Shown here piece by piece: positions 8,780 through 16,538 of a stretch of DNA of 64,000 bases. The notes beneath the pieces are model-generated. The model searched no databases, was not told where the DNA came from, and worked only from the letters and a program-made list of their open reading frames with translations. This stretch comes from Actinomadura sp. K4S16 (GTDB lineage Bacteria; Actinomycetota; Actinomycetes; Streptosporangiales; Streptosporangiaceae): positions 120,926 to 184,925 of the forward strand of contig NZ_BDDE01000026.1 in the NCBI RefSeq assembly GCF_008327685.1, read 5' to 3'. A program made the position numbers and the translations under genes. How positions within the stretch are numbered: the first letter of the stretch is position 1; each line of letters begins with the position of its first letter.

Positions 8780-9709
8780 TCAGTACGAAGGCAGCCGGTC
8801 GCCGGACAGCACGGCCTGCTGCGTCCGGGTCACGAGCTCGGCGGAGAGGCGGTCGCGCACGGCTTCCAGGGCCGGGGAGTCGCCGGCGCGGACGGCGAGG
8901 ACGGCGCGGGAGTTCCGGTCCGCGAGGCCGGTGGAAGTCACCTCGTCGAACGGGATGGTCGTGACCTCCTCGTCGATGTGCTGGTGGACCTCGTCGAGGT
9001 TCCACACCGTCGCGTCCACCTCGCCCCGGCGGAACAGCTCACCGAGCTGCATGTACGACGTCTCGACGTACCGGACGGGCCGTTCCGCGAAGACCAGCCG
9101 GGTGAGCCGCTGCTGGTCGGCGGAACTGGTGTCGACGGCGACGGCCAGGCCCGGATCGTCCAGCGACGTGCCCGCCCGCAGCAGCACGCCGTGCGCGCCG
9201 ACGAACGTGCGGGGGCCGAGGTCGGCGAGCTGGGCGATCGGGCAGTCCGCCCCGAACTCCTCGAACGCCAGCCGGGACACCACGATGAGATCGACCTTGC
9301 CGGCCAGCAGCGCGTCCAGCCGGGCCTGCGCGCCCCGCATGAACGTGAGCGCGAACGGGATCTCCGCCTGCTCGAACGCCTCCCGCAGCCCGGTCGCCAG
9401 CCCCTCGTAGCGGCGCGAGTACGGCAGCGGCATCGCGGCGAGCATCGTCCCGAGCCCGGCCAGCTTCCACAGACCGGTCCGGTCGACGGCCCGCAGGTAC
9501 GTGCCGAGGTGCCCGCGCGCCTCGGTCTGCACCGCGCCCGTGCTCTCCAGCAGCTGCAGGGCCGCCTGCACCGTGCCGTTGCCGACACCGAGCCGCTCCG
9601 CATAGTCGCGGATCCTCGGCAACCGCGAATCCGGCTGCTGATTGAGCAGTTCGGCTGCCAATTGCCGGGCGGCCATCCCGTTCCGTGTAAGGAACCGTGC
9701 GTCCAACAT
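8780..9709 (-). CDS. yhfZ: YhfZ-like transcriptional regulator with periplasmic-binding-like domain
   Basis: A 309-aa regulator. Residues about 20-75 form a winged helix like GntR/YhfZ (RIRDYAERLGVGNGTVQAAL). The rest resembles a type-II periplasmic-binding fold, with substrate-pocket-like segments such as DLIVVSRLAFEEFG and DATVWNLDEVHQHI. ATG 9709 is chosen because it gives the family length; GTG 9745 is open in frame. It is the first gene of the operon and probably autoregulates it. A near-palindrome CCTGTACAAGG at 9731-9741 upstream could be its operator, but only one copy is seen. Confidence 0.78.
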   Translation of the reverse strand: MLDARFLTRNGMAARQLAAELLNQQPDSRLPRIRDYAERLGVGNGTVQAALQLLESTGAVQTEARGHLGTYLRAVDRTGLWKLAGLGTMLAAMPLPYSRRYEGLATGLREAFEQAEIPFALTFMRGAQARLDALLAGKVDLIVVSRLAFEEFGADCPIAQLADLGPRTFVGAHGVLLRAGTSLDDPGLAVAVDTSSADQQRLTRLVFAERPVRYVETSYMQLGELFRRGEVDATVWNLDEVHQHIDEEVTTIPFDEVTSTGLADRNSRAVLAVRAGDSPALEAVRDRLSAELVTRTQQAVLSGDRLPSY

Positions 9710-9825
9710 GCACCGAACAATAACCAGGATCCTGTACAAGGGCAATGGGTGACCGGGAACCCGCTGGGCGAGCCACTACGGTCCGCCGACGCGGCGCTGC
9801 CTGCCTTTCCTGCCCGGACACGACG

Positions 9826-9859
9826 GACCCCGCTCCCGTCCGAGGACGGGAGCGGGGTC
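9826..9859 (-). terminator. Perfect 15-bp hairpin terminator
   Basis: A perfect inverted repeat with 15-bp arms (9826-9840 and 9845-9859) around the loop CGAG lies 45 bases beyond the stop of the pentapeptide-repeat secreted protein and 116 bases upstream of yhfZ. It lacks a long U tract, as is common for actinobacterial terminators. It should isolate the two transcription units. Confidence 0.75.
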
Positions 9860-9903
9860 TGTGGCGAGGATCGGGGGGCTGGGAGGGATCACCCGGACGG
9901 GGC

Positions 9904-10671
9904 TCAGCCGAGGGGCTTCGGGGCGCCCTTCTTGCCGGGGCCGTGGCCCCAGGACAGCACCTCGTACTTGACGCCCTTCAGGTGGCCCGCCGAGGTGCCG
10001 GTGTTGTACTTGCTGCTCGGCTTCTTGCCGTCCACCAGGTGGCGGAAGGTGTAGGTGTCGAGGTCGAGCATGACGCCGCGGTGTGACGGCTCGCCCGGCC
10101 CGCGGTCGCCGACGAAGCCGGTGACGGTGCGGCCCTTGTAGGACACCTTGACCTTGGTGTGCATGGGCCAGCTCGGGCTGGCGAACAGGCCCTTCTGCAT
10201 CGGCTTGCCGCCGGCGGGGGCGCCGGTGTCGCCGTTCACGCCCGAGCCGTCGTCCCAGAAGTAGGACGCGGTGGTGCTGCCCGACAGGACGCCGTGGCCC
10301 TTCGGAGCGCCCTTGCCGGGGGCATGGCGCGGGGCCTTCGCGTCGTGCTGCCCGGCCACCGGCTGCCCGGTGACCTGCTTCCCTGTCACCTGCTTCGCGG
10401 TCACCGGCTTCCCGGTCACCTGCTTCCAGGTGACCTGCTCACCGGTCACCTGCTCCCCCGCCACCGGCTTCCCGGCCATCTCCTGCCCGGCGACCAGCTG
10501 GCCGGTCATCTGCCGGCCGGTGACCTGCTGGCCGGTGACCTGCTGGCCGCTGACCTTGTGCGCCGTCGGGCTGTCCGCCAGGGCTCCCTGGGCGGTCCCG
10601 ACCGCCACTCCCGCGACGAGCGTGCCCGCGAGGGCGGTACTGATGAGGGCGACTCGCTGCTGCATGTTCAT
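9904..10671 (-). CDS. Secreted double-psi beta-barrel (RlpA-like) protein with tandem pentapeptides
   Basis: A 255-aa protein with a Sec signal peptide (ends near ALADS, residues 30-34), then fourteen 5-residue repeats of the form V-T-G-(Q/K/E)-(Q/P) (40-109). A linker follows, then a C-terminal domain (about 135-250) resembling RlpA/DPBB folds: ASYFWDDG, a TKVKVSYKGR strand and the DRGPG motif that holds the barrel aspartate, followed by LDLDTYTF. The family includes peptidoglycan-binding proteins and lytic transglycosylases; activity here is uncertain. A second ATG six bases downstream (10665) is better spaced from AAAGG. It lies 188 bases after the riboswitch-controlled CHAP gene on the same strand, so the pair probably acts on the cell wall. 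Confidence 0.7.
   Translation of the reverse strand: MNMQQRVALISTALAGTLVAGVAVGTAQGALADSPTAHKVSGQQVTGQQVTGRQMTGQLVAGQEMAGKPVAGEQVTGEQVTWKQVTGKPVTAKQVTGKQVTGQPVAGQHDAKAPRHAPGKGAPKGHGVLSGSTTASYFWDDGSGVNGDTGAPAGGKPMQKGLFASPSWPMHTKVKVSYKGRTVTGFVGDRGPGEPSHRGVMLDLDTYTFRHLVDGKKPSSKYNTGTSAGHLKGVKYEVLSWGHGPGKKGAPKPLG
10345..10554 (-). repeat. 14 tandem 15-bp repeats encoding a V-T-G-x-x pentapeptide
   Basis: Within the secreted DPBB protein, 210 bp consist of fourteen in-frame 15-bp units. The consensus reads V-(T/A)-G-(Q/K/E)-(Q/P) with a few Met, Leu, Ala or Trp substitutions. The units share a core like GGTGACCTG with third-position drift, so the array is older than a recent slippage event but could still vary in copy number. 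Confidence 0.85.
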
Positions 10672-10812
10672 CCTTTGCTCGGTGGTCCGGGGCGCCGGGT
10701 CGCGCCTTCGGGCGTGTGGGGCTCGCCGTTCGGGCATGACGGACCCGGCGCACGGCACGTGGCGTGCTCGCGACGTGGGTGTGATCGCGCGGAGGGATGG
10801 AGAAAGGGGGGA

Positions 10813-10855
10813 GCACCGTTGGACGGTGCGGGGCTAGGGGGCCGCTGAGCGGCCC
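10813..10855 (-). terminator. Two short hairpins after the CHAP gene
   Basis: Beyond the CHAP stop (10860) lie GGGCCG/CGGCCC (10839-10855) and GCACCGT/ACGGTGC (10813-10829, loop TGG). Together they could form a terminator or attenuator between the CHAP gene and the DPBB gene downstream. Confidence 0.4.
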
Positions 10856-10859
10856 GGGC

Positions 10860-11528
10860 TCACCGGTACTGGGGGTAGCCGTAGCCTGCGACGGTGGAGG
10901 TGTCGCGGACCTTCTGCTTCACCGCGTCACCGGTGTTGCCCTCGATGGTCTTGATGGTGCCGTCGTGGTTGTCCTTCACGACGATGCCGACGTGCTCGAC
11001 ACCCTTGACGCCGCCGCCGTTCCAGGCGAAGAAGACCACGGCGCCGGGCTTCGGGGTCTCGCCGAAGCGGCCGGTCTTCTTGAACCACTTGGCGTGGCTG
11101 ACGGTGTAGGCGTCGGCGCCCATGCCCTTGGTGCCGGTGTTCTGGCCCAGCCAGGACACGAACATGTCGCACCAGGACTGGCCCTTGTAGACCGAGGCGC
11201 TCTTGGCGCCGATGCGGTGGGCGTTCTGCTCGCCCAGCGGCGAGCCGGCGTACCAGTCGTTGAACTTGCTGTTGCCCGAGGCGTCCTCGTGGGTGCCGAC
11301 CTGCGTGCGGGCGAGCTTGATGACGTCCTGTGCGGAGGCGCCGACCTCGGCGCTCTGGCCGCCGGCCTTGGACGCGGGGGCGGCCTGCGCGGTGTTCGCG
11401 GGCTTGGTGTCCGCCTGGGCGGACGGGGCCAGGGAGGTGAACCCGAACACACCTGCCAGGGAGAGGACGGCTCCGGCGGCGACGCGGGTGCCCATGCGCT
11501 TGGGCAGGCGGATATTACGAGCGGTCAT
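10860..11528 (-). CDS. Secreted CHAP-domain peptidoglycan hydrolase
   Basis: A 222-aa exported protein. The signal peptide spans residues 1-39 with the cleavage pattern AQA-D, followed by an Ala/Lys-rich linker and a CHAP domain (about 65-222). The catalytic cysteine C120 (SWCDMFVSW), H179 (VEHVGIV) and the polar residue in IEGNTG (196-200) are present. CHAP enzymes cut peptide bonds in peptidoglycan stems or cross-bridges as amidases or endopeptidases. AGGAG lies eight bases before the ATG. A c-di-AMP riboswitch occupies the leader, which matches known control of actinobacterial wall hydrolases. Confidence 0.88.
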   Translation of the reverse strand: MTARNIRLPKRMGTRVAAGAVLSLAGVFGFTSLAPSAQADTKPANTAQAAPASKAGGQSAEVGASAQDVIKLARTQVGTHEDASGNSKFNDWYAGSPLGEQNAHRIGAKSASVYKGQSWCDMFVSWLGQNTGTKGMGADAYTVSHAKWFKKTGRFGETPKPGAVVFFAWNGGGVKGVEHVGIVVKDNHDGTIKTIEGNTGDAVKQKVRDTSTVAGYGYPQYR

Positions 11529-11551
11529 GCAAGGTTCTCCTGAGTTCTTCC

Positions 11552-11692
11552 AGTCCGCCTACCGGGTTAGCTGTCGGGTTCGGGCGTGGAAGTGGCCCTA
11601 CCGCGGCCCCGCGCATGGCGGGGGTGCGGATTCACCCCGGTGTTTCGGTGGGTCCCCGGCTCCGCTCGGCCATGATCGGCTCTCTGCGGACT
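11552..11692 (-). promoter_or_regulatory. ydaO/yuaA-type c-di-AMP riboswitch
   Basis: The minus-strand leader of the CHAP gene contains the conserved blocks of the ydaO class in order: GGGGACCCA, GGGGUGAAUC, GGUAGGG, CCCGAACCCGACAGCUAACC and GGUAGGCG. The outer helix P1 is closed by AGUCCGC (11692-11686) pairing with GCGGACU (11558-11552). The ribosome site starts about 10 bases after P1. Established knowledge: this class binds c-di-AMP and commonly turns off wall hydrolase genes in actinobacteria. The match was recognised by eye, without a covariance model. Confidence 0.85.
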
Positions 11693-12171
11693 CGGCGGCG
11701 GACGTGCCGTGATCGGCCGTCCTGATGATCAGGGACTCGACGCGCCCTTCATGATCTGGTCGGGCGCTCCGTACGGGCTTCCCCGTCGGTTACACACTCA
11801 CAACAGGTTCAAGCGACCCCATATTTCGTCAAGCACGCCCCAAGAACCCGTCCGACCTGCAAAGCCTCCCCAAAACCCCCTAAACGCAAGGCCTCCGGCC
11901 CAGTCAAGCCGAAGCATGATTTTTTGGCCGCACCTTCGCCCAGAGGGGTCAGCCCACACCCGACCGCCCAGGACGTTGCCTGAGATACGCCCATCACGCC
12001 ACTGGTTGCCTTTAAGGCATCGACGAAGGTCTGAGCCAAGCGGACGCCAAGCGTGGAGGCGGACACACCTCGGCGTTTGCAGGCACCATCGGCCGGTGAG
12101 GCCGAAGCACGTGTCTCGGCGGCAGGCGAGGGGGCGCCTCACCGGCGTTGGCTTTGTGTGCGCGCCCAGGG
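11693..12171. other. Intergenic stretch, no gene recognised
   Basis: About 480 bp between the riboswitch and the MFS gene, with noticeably lower GC and several homopolymer runs. It must hold the promoter of the CHAP transcript. Minus-strand frames of 85 and 152 codons exist (from 12066 and 12256) but show no family signature or good ribosome site. Confidence 0.5.
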
Positions 12172-13446
12172 TTAGACCGGCTGCACGGCGGCGTCCGGCT
12201 GACGGTGGAGTCGCTTGGTCCGCAGCAAGGGCCGGGCGAGCAGTGGCAGCATGCACACCGCGGCCGTAGCAGCGGCGGCGAGCATCGCTGCTCGCAGGCC
12301 GAACGTGGTGCCGACGAGTCCGGCGGCGGCTGAGCCGATGGGGAGCGTGCCCCAGGTGAGGAAGCGGTGGACCGCGGTCGCGCGCGTGGCCAGATCCGGC
12401 GGCGTGGCCAGATGCCGGATGGTGATGGCGTTGACGGCGAACATGCCCTGACCGATTCCGTTGACGAACGTGCCGGCGGCCAGCAGCACGCCCGGCCAGG
12501 GACCGGCGGACGCCGCGCCGATGGCCAGCCCGAGCACCGAGGGCACGCCGGCGATCGTCAGGGACGGCCCGATACCGAAGCGGTCCGCCATGGAGCGCGC
12601 CAGCAGACCGCCCAGCGGGAATCCGCTGCCGCCGACCCCGAGAGCCACGCCTAGCAGCCAGGCGTCCAGGCCGAGGTGCTCGACCGCGAACACCGCGAGG
12701 AGGGAGTCGTACATGGCGACGCCGAGGTTGTACAGCGCACCGCAGACCATGATCGGCCGCAGCACCGGATGCCGCGCCACGAACCGCAGCCCGTCAAGCA
12801 CTTCCCTCCGCAATGGACGCCGTTCCACCGGGACCGCCAAGACCGGGTCGCGCTGCCCGATCAGTGCCAGGGTCAGCACGCTGACGAGGTAGCTACAGGC
12901 ATCGGTGAGCAGCGCCCGAGCGGCCCCCACGCTGCTGACGACGACCCCGGCGATGCCCGGGCCGACGAGCAGCGAGGTGGACTCGGAGACCGAAAGCCGG
13001 GTGTTGGCGGCATGCAGCCGCTCGTCGTCTGCGATCAGCGTGGGCGTGTAGGACTGGTAGGCCACCTGGAAGAACACCATGCCGATCCCGGTCACCAGCG
13101 CCACCAGCAGCAGATGCGGCAGCGTCAGCACGTCCAGCCAGGCCGCCACCGGCAGTGACAGGACGGCCAGGGCGCGCATGAGGTCCGCGCCGAGCATCGA
13201 TCGCCGCATCCCCAGCCGCGCCACCCAGACCCCGGCCGGCAGCCCGATCAGCAGGAACGGCAACCTGCCGAGCGCCGCGAGGACGGCGATCTCCATCGTG
13301 CCGGAGTGCAGTTCCTGAAGCGCGGCCAGCGGCAGCGCCAGCAGAAAGACCTGATCCCCGACCAGGCTCACACTCTGCCCGGCCCACAGCAGTCGAAAGT
13401 CTCGCCACGACCGGCGGTCGGACGACACGGAGATCTCACTCGGCAT
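12172..13446 (-). CDS. MFS transporter (EntS/MFS_3-like exporter)
   Basis: A 424-aa major facilitator with twelve predicted helices. It opens with FRLLWAGQSVSLVGDQ (19-34), the hallmark of the EntS/MefA-like exporter branch, and has GMRRSMLGADLMRA in loop 2-3. Such proteins export siderophores, macrolides or other small molecules by proton antiport. No biosynthetic or regulatory gene lies next to it, so the substrate is unknown. The stop falls just before the low-GC intergenic region. Confidence 0.85.
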   Translation of the reverse strand: MPSEISVSSDRRSWRDFRLLWAGQSVSLVGDQVFLLALPLAALQELHSGTMEIAVLAALGRLPFLLIGLPAGVWVARLGMRRSMLGADLMRALAVLSLPVAAWLDVLTLPHLLLVALVTGIGMVFFQVAYQSYTPTLIADDERLHAANTRLSVSESTSLLVGPGIAGVVVSSVGAARALLTDACSYLVSVLTLALIGQRDPVLAVPVERRPLRREVLDGLRFVARHPVLRPIMVCGALYNLGVAMYDSLLAVFAVEHLGLDAWLLGVALGVGGSGFPLGGLLARSMADRFGIGPSLTIAGVPSVLGLAIGAASAGPWPGVLLAAGTFVNGIGQGMFAVNAITIRHLATPPDLATRATAVHRFLTWGTLPIGSAAAGLVGTTFGLRAAMLAAAATAAVCMLPLLARPLLRTKRLHRQPDAAVQPV

Positions 13447-13868
13447 CGCACCAGCATCATGGCCGCGACCACACCACAGAAGTGGCGCAAATGCCTACGA
13501 CCGCCAATATCTCGCCACGAGACACTGGACTTCTCCACTCCACCCGCCCCAGCCAACGCGCCGACCCCGAACGCGTCCATGCCGACCGGGTCGGGGTACT
13601 GCTGGTCGAACTCGGGCACCTGGCAGACCCAGCGCGGCGTCGTCGGCGGGCTCGGCGTCCAGACTGGACAGGCCGATCGTCATCGGGGTGGTGGCGTCGA
13701 AGCGCCGCCGGCGACGCCCCCGCGCGGAAATGGCATTCTCAGGGCACCGCGAGGAAGACCGTCACCGCGTGGCGATGGCATTGGCCGCCTCGATGAAAAC
13801 GTCGACGAGCAGGCGCAACGGGCCGGTTGTGGACTTCGGGCCGCCAGCGGCATGGGGGCGACACCAGA
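13447..13868. other. Intergenic stretch with fragments of a broken gene
   Basis: About 420 bp. On the minus strand two adjacent frames read protein-like: MTIGLSSLDAEPADDAALGL (from 13683) and then, in another frame, EFDQQYPDPVGMDAFGVGAL (from about 13616). This suggests a short frameshifted gene, but no family is recognised. The promoter of the downstream NACHT gene should lie at the right end. Confidence 0.3.
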
Positions 13869-16193
13869 ATGGCCAGCATGCGCAACGGCAAGGTCTGGTG
13901 GCCATGGCTGGCGGTCCTGGCGGCAGTGGTCGGCGTCCTGGTCCTGGCATGGGTGACGTTCACCCCGCTGACCGACAACGGGGGGTTACAGGTCTCGGCG
14001 AACCGTGCCCAACTGACTGGCGGGTTCGTGTTGGCCGCCGCCGTGCCGTTGGTCCTTGCATTGCGGTGGGCCCGACAGCGTTCCCGCGAGCTGGTCGCCG
14101 CTGCCGTCCCCGGCCCCGAGGTCGTGGCGCGCGCCAAGGAGTTGCTGGCCGGCTTGGTGGCCGAGCAGTGGGAAGACGAGGCACGGCGGCGGTCGCTGGA
14201 TGACCCTTACCCGATCCCTGTGCGCTGGCGCACACCCGCACCCGACGCACACACTCCCGCGGTCATGGACCATCCCGACCTCATCGACCCCACCACCGCA
14301 AGCACAGGCCGAGTGTGGTGGACGGCCTCCAGCAACCACATCGCCGCTCTCTCCGTCCGGTTCCGCCGCACCCGACGGGGCCGACTTGTGATCCTCGGCA
14401 AGGCAGGGACCGGCAAGACCACCCTGGCGATACAGCTGCTGCTGGATCTACTGGCCACCCGCACCACCGGTGAACCGGTCCCGGTGCTGCTGCCGGTGGC
14501 CGGCTGGGACACCGAGCAGTTTCCGCGCCTCCACGACTGGGTCGCCGACCGGCTCGCCCGCGACTACCCGGCACTGCGCTCACCCGACCTGAGCACCGGC
14601 GCGGCGCACGCGCTGACCGGGCGCGGGCACGTGCTGCCGGTCCTGGACGGGCTGGACGAGTTGCCCCCACCCGCCCAGGCCAACGTGATCTCTGCTTTGA
14701 ACCGGTCGCTGGGCGGCGACGACCAGCTCATCCTCACCAGCCGCACCACCGAGTTCACCACCGCCATCACCGCGGCCGGAGACGTGGTCAACTCCGCCGC
14801 CGTGCTGGAACCACTCCCGCTGTCCCCGGCGGCCGCCGCCGACTACCTCACCCACTGTCTGCCGCCCTCCCCAGGACCCGCCTGGGAACAGACCCTGACC
14901 GCACTACGCACCACACCCCCCACCGACCTGACGCCACTCCAACAGGTGCCGCCCGGGCCGGCCGGGGTGCTGGCCCGAGTGACCGCCACCCCGCTGGGCC
15001 TGTGGCTGTTGCGCACCGTCTACACCGCGCCCGGCACCACCCCCACCGACCTGACTGACCCCGCCCTCTTCCCCACCCCGGCCGCACTCCAAGCCGCCCT
15101 GTTCGACCGCCTCATCCCCGCCTTGATCACCACTCGCGAGCCCAGGAAGGATTCTGCCGAGCCGTTCCGGCCCCGTCACCGCCACGATCCCTGCGACACC
15201 CGCCGCTGGCTGGGCTACCTGGCGCACCACCTCATCAATCAAACCGATTCCTCCGGCGGTCAGGAGGGCGGCCAAGAAACCCGTGACTTCGCCTGGTGGC
15301 GCCTGGCCGCCACCACCCGCGCCATGACCCTCACCACTCAACTCGCCCTCACAGTCACCATCACCCTCTCGCTCGCGCTCATGTGGGGACTGATGACCGG
15401 ATTCGTGGACTGGGTCGAAAATCGGTACTTTGAGGAGAAGGATCAGTTCCTGGGAGGTTTCCCGCTCGGGATACTGGGGCTGGCGTTCGGGCTATTGGCC
15501 GGGGCCTACTTCGGGAGTCAAGTACGGCTCTGGGCGCGGGAGACGCCCGGATACGCCGATCTACGCATCCGAAACCGCCCTGCAGGACTCTTCCGCCCAC
15601 TCGTGAAATATTGCGCGATCGGGCTCACAACCGCGCTCGCGTGCTGGCTCGCGCAGCCAACCGAGGACGGGACTTACGAGTCCAGCCTTCTAGTGATCGT
15701 TGCCTGGTATGGGCTCATATTCGGGGCTACAGCCTGGCTTCTCAAAATCCCGAATTGGGCGACCACACCGGCCTCGTCCACCCTCACCGTCGCGCCGATC
15801 GACAGTTGGCGCGCCGACCGGAACCTCAATCTCCTGCGCATCACCATCTGCGCACTCGCGGGCGGACTGTGTTTCTGGCCCACGGCTGTGCTCCTGGCCG
15901 CGCTCGCGGGCGACCTCGATACCTGGGGTGCTCTGACGTGGTCCGCTCAGACGCTCCTCCTCGCGCTCACCTGCGGACTGACGGTCGGGGTCGCCGGTAG
16001 GCACCGGGCCTGGTGGGCCTACCTGATCGCCACCAGAAAGCTGGCCCGGGCCGGCCGCCTGCCGCCTCAACTGATGCCGTTCCTGGATGACTGCCACCGC
16101 CTCGGCCTGCTTCGGGCGGTCGGCCCGATCTACCAGTTCCGCCACGCTGAACTCCAGGACCACCTCGCAGCCACCTACCAAGCCCCGCCGTAG
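13869..16193 (+). CDS. NACHT-domain NTPase with membrane segments
   Basis: A 774-aa protein with two N-terminal hydrophobic helices (about 11-30 and 50-67). A NACHT-type NTPase follows: Walker A GKAGTGKT (177-184), Walker B VLPVLDGLDEL (256-266) and a sensor-like ILTSRTTEF. The second half has about six further membrane helices, and a short conserved tail reads YQFRHAELQDHLA. NACHT NTPases are STAND-type signalling switches; many bacterial ones are antiphage sensors, but this membrane-anchored actinobacterial form lacks a recognisable effector such as a nuclease or protease. ATG 13869 is preferred (GGGGG nine bases upstream) over ATG 13827. It stands alone between an MFS gene and a broken gene. 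Confidence 0.8.
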   Translation: MASMRNGKVWWPWLAVLAAVVGVLVLAWVTFTPLTDNGGLQVSANRAQLTGGFVLAAAVPLVLALRWARQRSRELVAAAVPGPEVVARAKELLAGLVAEQWEDEARRRSLDDPYPIPVRWRTPAPDAHTPAVMDHPDLIDPTTASTGRVWWTASSNHIAALSVRFRRTRRGRLVILGKAGTGKTTLAIQLLLDLLATRTTGEPVPVLLPVAGWDTEQFPRLHDWVADRLARDYPALRSPDLSTGAAHALTGRGHVLPVLDGLDELPPPAQANVISALNRSLGGDDQLILTSRTTEFTTAITAAGDVVNSAAVLEPLPLSPAAAADYLTHCLPPSPGPAWEQTLTALRTTPPTDLTPLQQVPPGPAGVLARVTATPLGLWLLRTVYTAPGTTPTDLTDPALFPTPAALQAALFDRLIPALITTREPRKDSAEPFRPRHRHDPCDTRRWLGYLAHHLINQTDSSGGQEGGQETRDFAWWRLAATTRAMTLTTQLALTVTITLSLALMWGLMTGFVDWVENRYFEEKDQFLGGFPLGILGLAFGLLAGAYFGSQVRLWARETPGYADLRIRNRPAGLFRPLVKYCAIGLTTALACWLAQPTEDGTYESSLLVIVAWYGLIFGATAWLLKIPNWATTPASSTLTVAPIDSWRADRNLNLLRITICALAGGLCFWPTAVLLAALAGDLDTWGALTWSAQTLLLALTCGLTVGVAGRHRAWWAYLIATRKLARAGRLPPQLMPFLDDCHRLGLLRAVGPIYQFRHAELQDHLAATYQAPP

Positions 16194-16202
16194 TCGTGAA
16201 GG

Positions 16203-16487
16203 CGCCATCCGTTACTTTACGGAGCCGCTCAGTGGCCCGGTCCAGGCTGAGATCAATAGGGAGCAGACCGGCCCGCTGGTACAGGTCTGCCTCACGGCGA
16301 ACCGCAGCATCGGCTCATGCTCGACTTCAACGACTATGGGAAGAAGGGAATATCTCTCGACGGCGGGCACGGTCTGTGGCCGTTCTCAGCGCGGATGTTC
16401 GCCGACCTTCCCGACCGTCCACCCAAGATGGAGAGAATTTCCGGCACCTTCTGCGAGGGCGGGCACATCGACAGGAAGGCCCTCTAG
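16203..16487 (+). pseudogene. Probable frameshifted hypothetical gene
   Basis: Right after the NACHT gene one frame reads YFTEPLSGPVQAEINREQ then LVQVCLTANRSIG. Near 16310 the protein-like signal switches to another frame: LDFNDYGKKGISLDGG, then PPKMERISGTFCEGGH, ending at TAG 16485-16487. The second part could be translated alone from ATG 16317 as a 56-aa peptide, but there is no ribosome site. The lower GC and the frame change suggest a decayed gene. I recognise no family. Confidence 0.4.
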
Positions 16488-16538
16488 CAACTCTTCCCTA
16501 AGATGACGGGACTCTGCGTCCCATCCTCATTCCGGTCA

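Noticed and set aside
10345..10554. Tandem 15-bp repeats considered as a CRISPR array
   Set aside because: Units are contiguous without spacers, in frame and translated as pentapeptides in a secreted protein.
11809..12256. 85- and 152-codon minus-strand frames in the low-GC gap
   Set aside because: No ribosome site, no family signature, and the two overlapping frames exclude each other.
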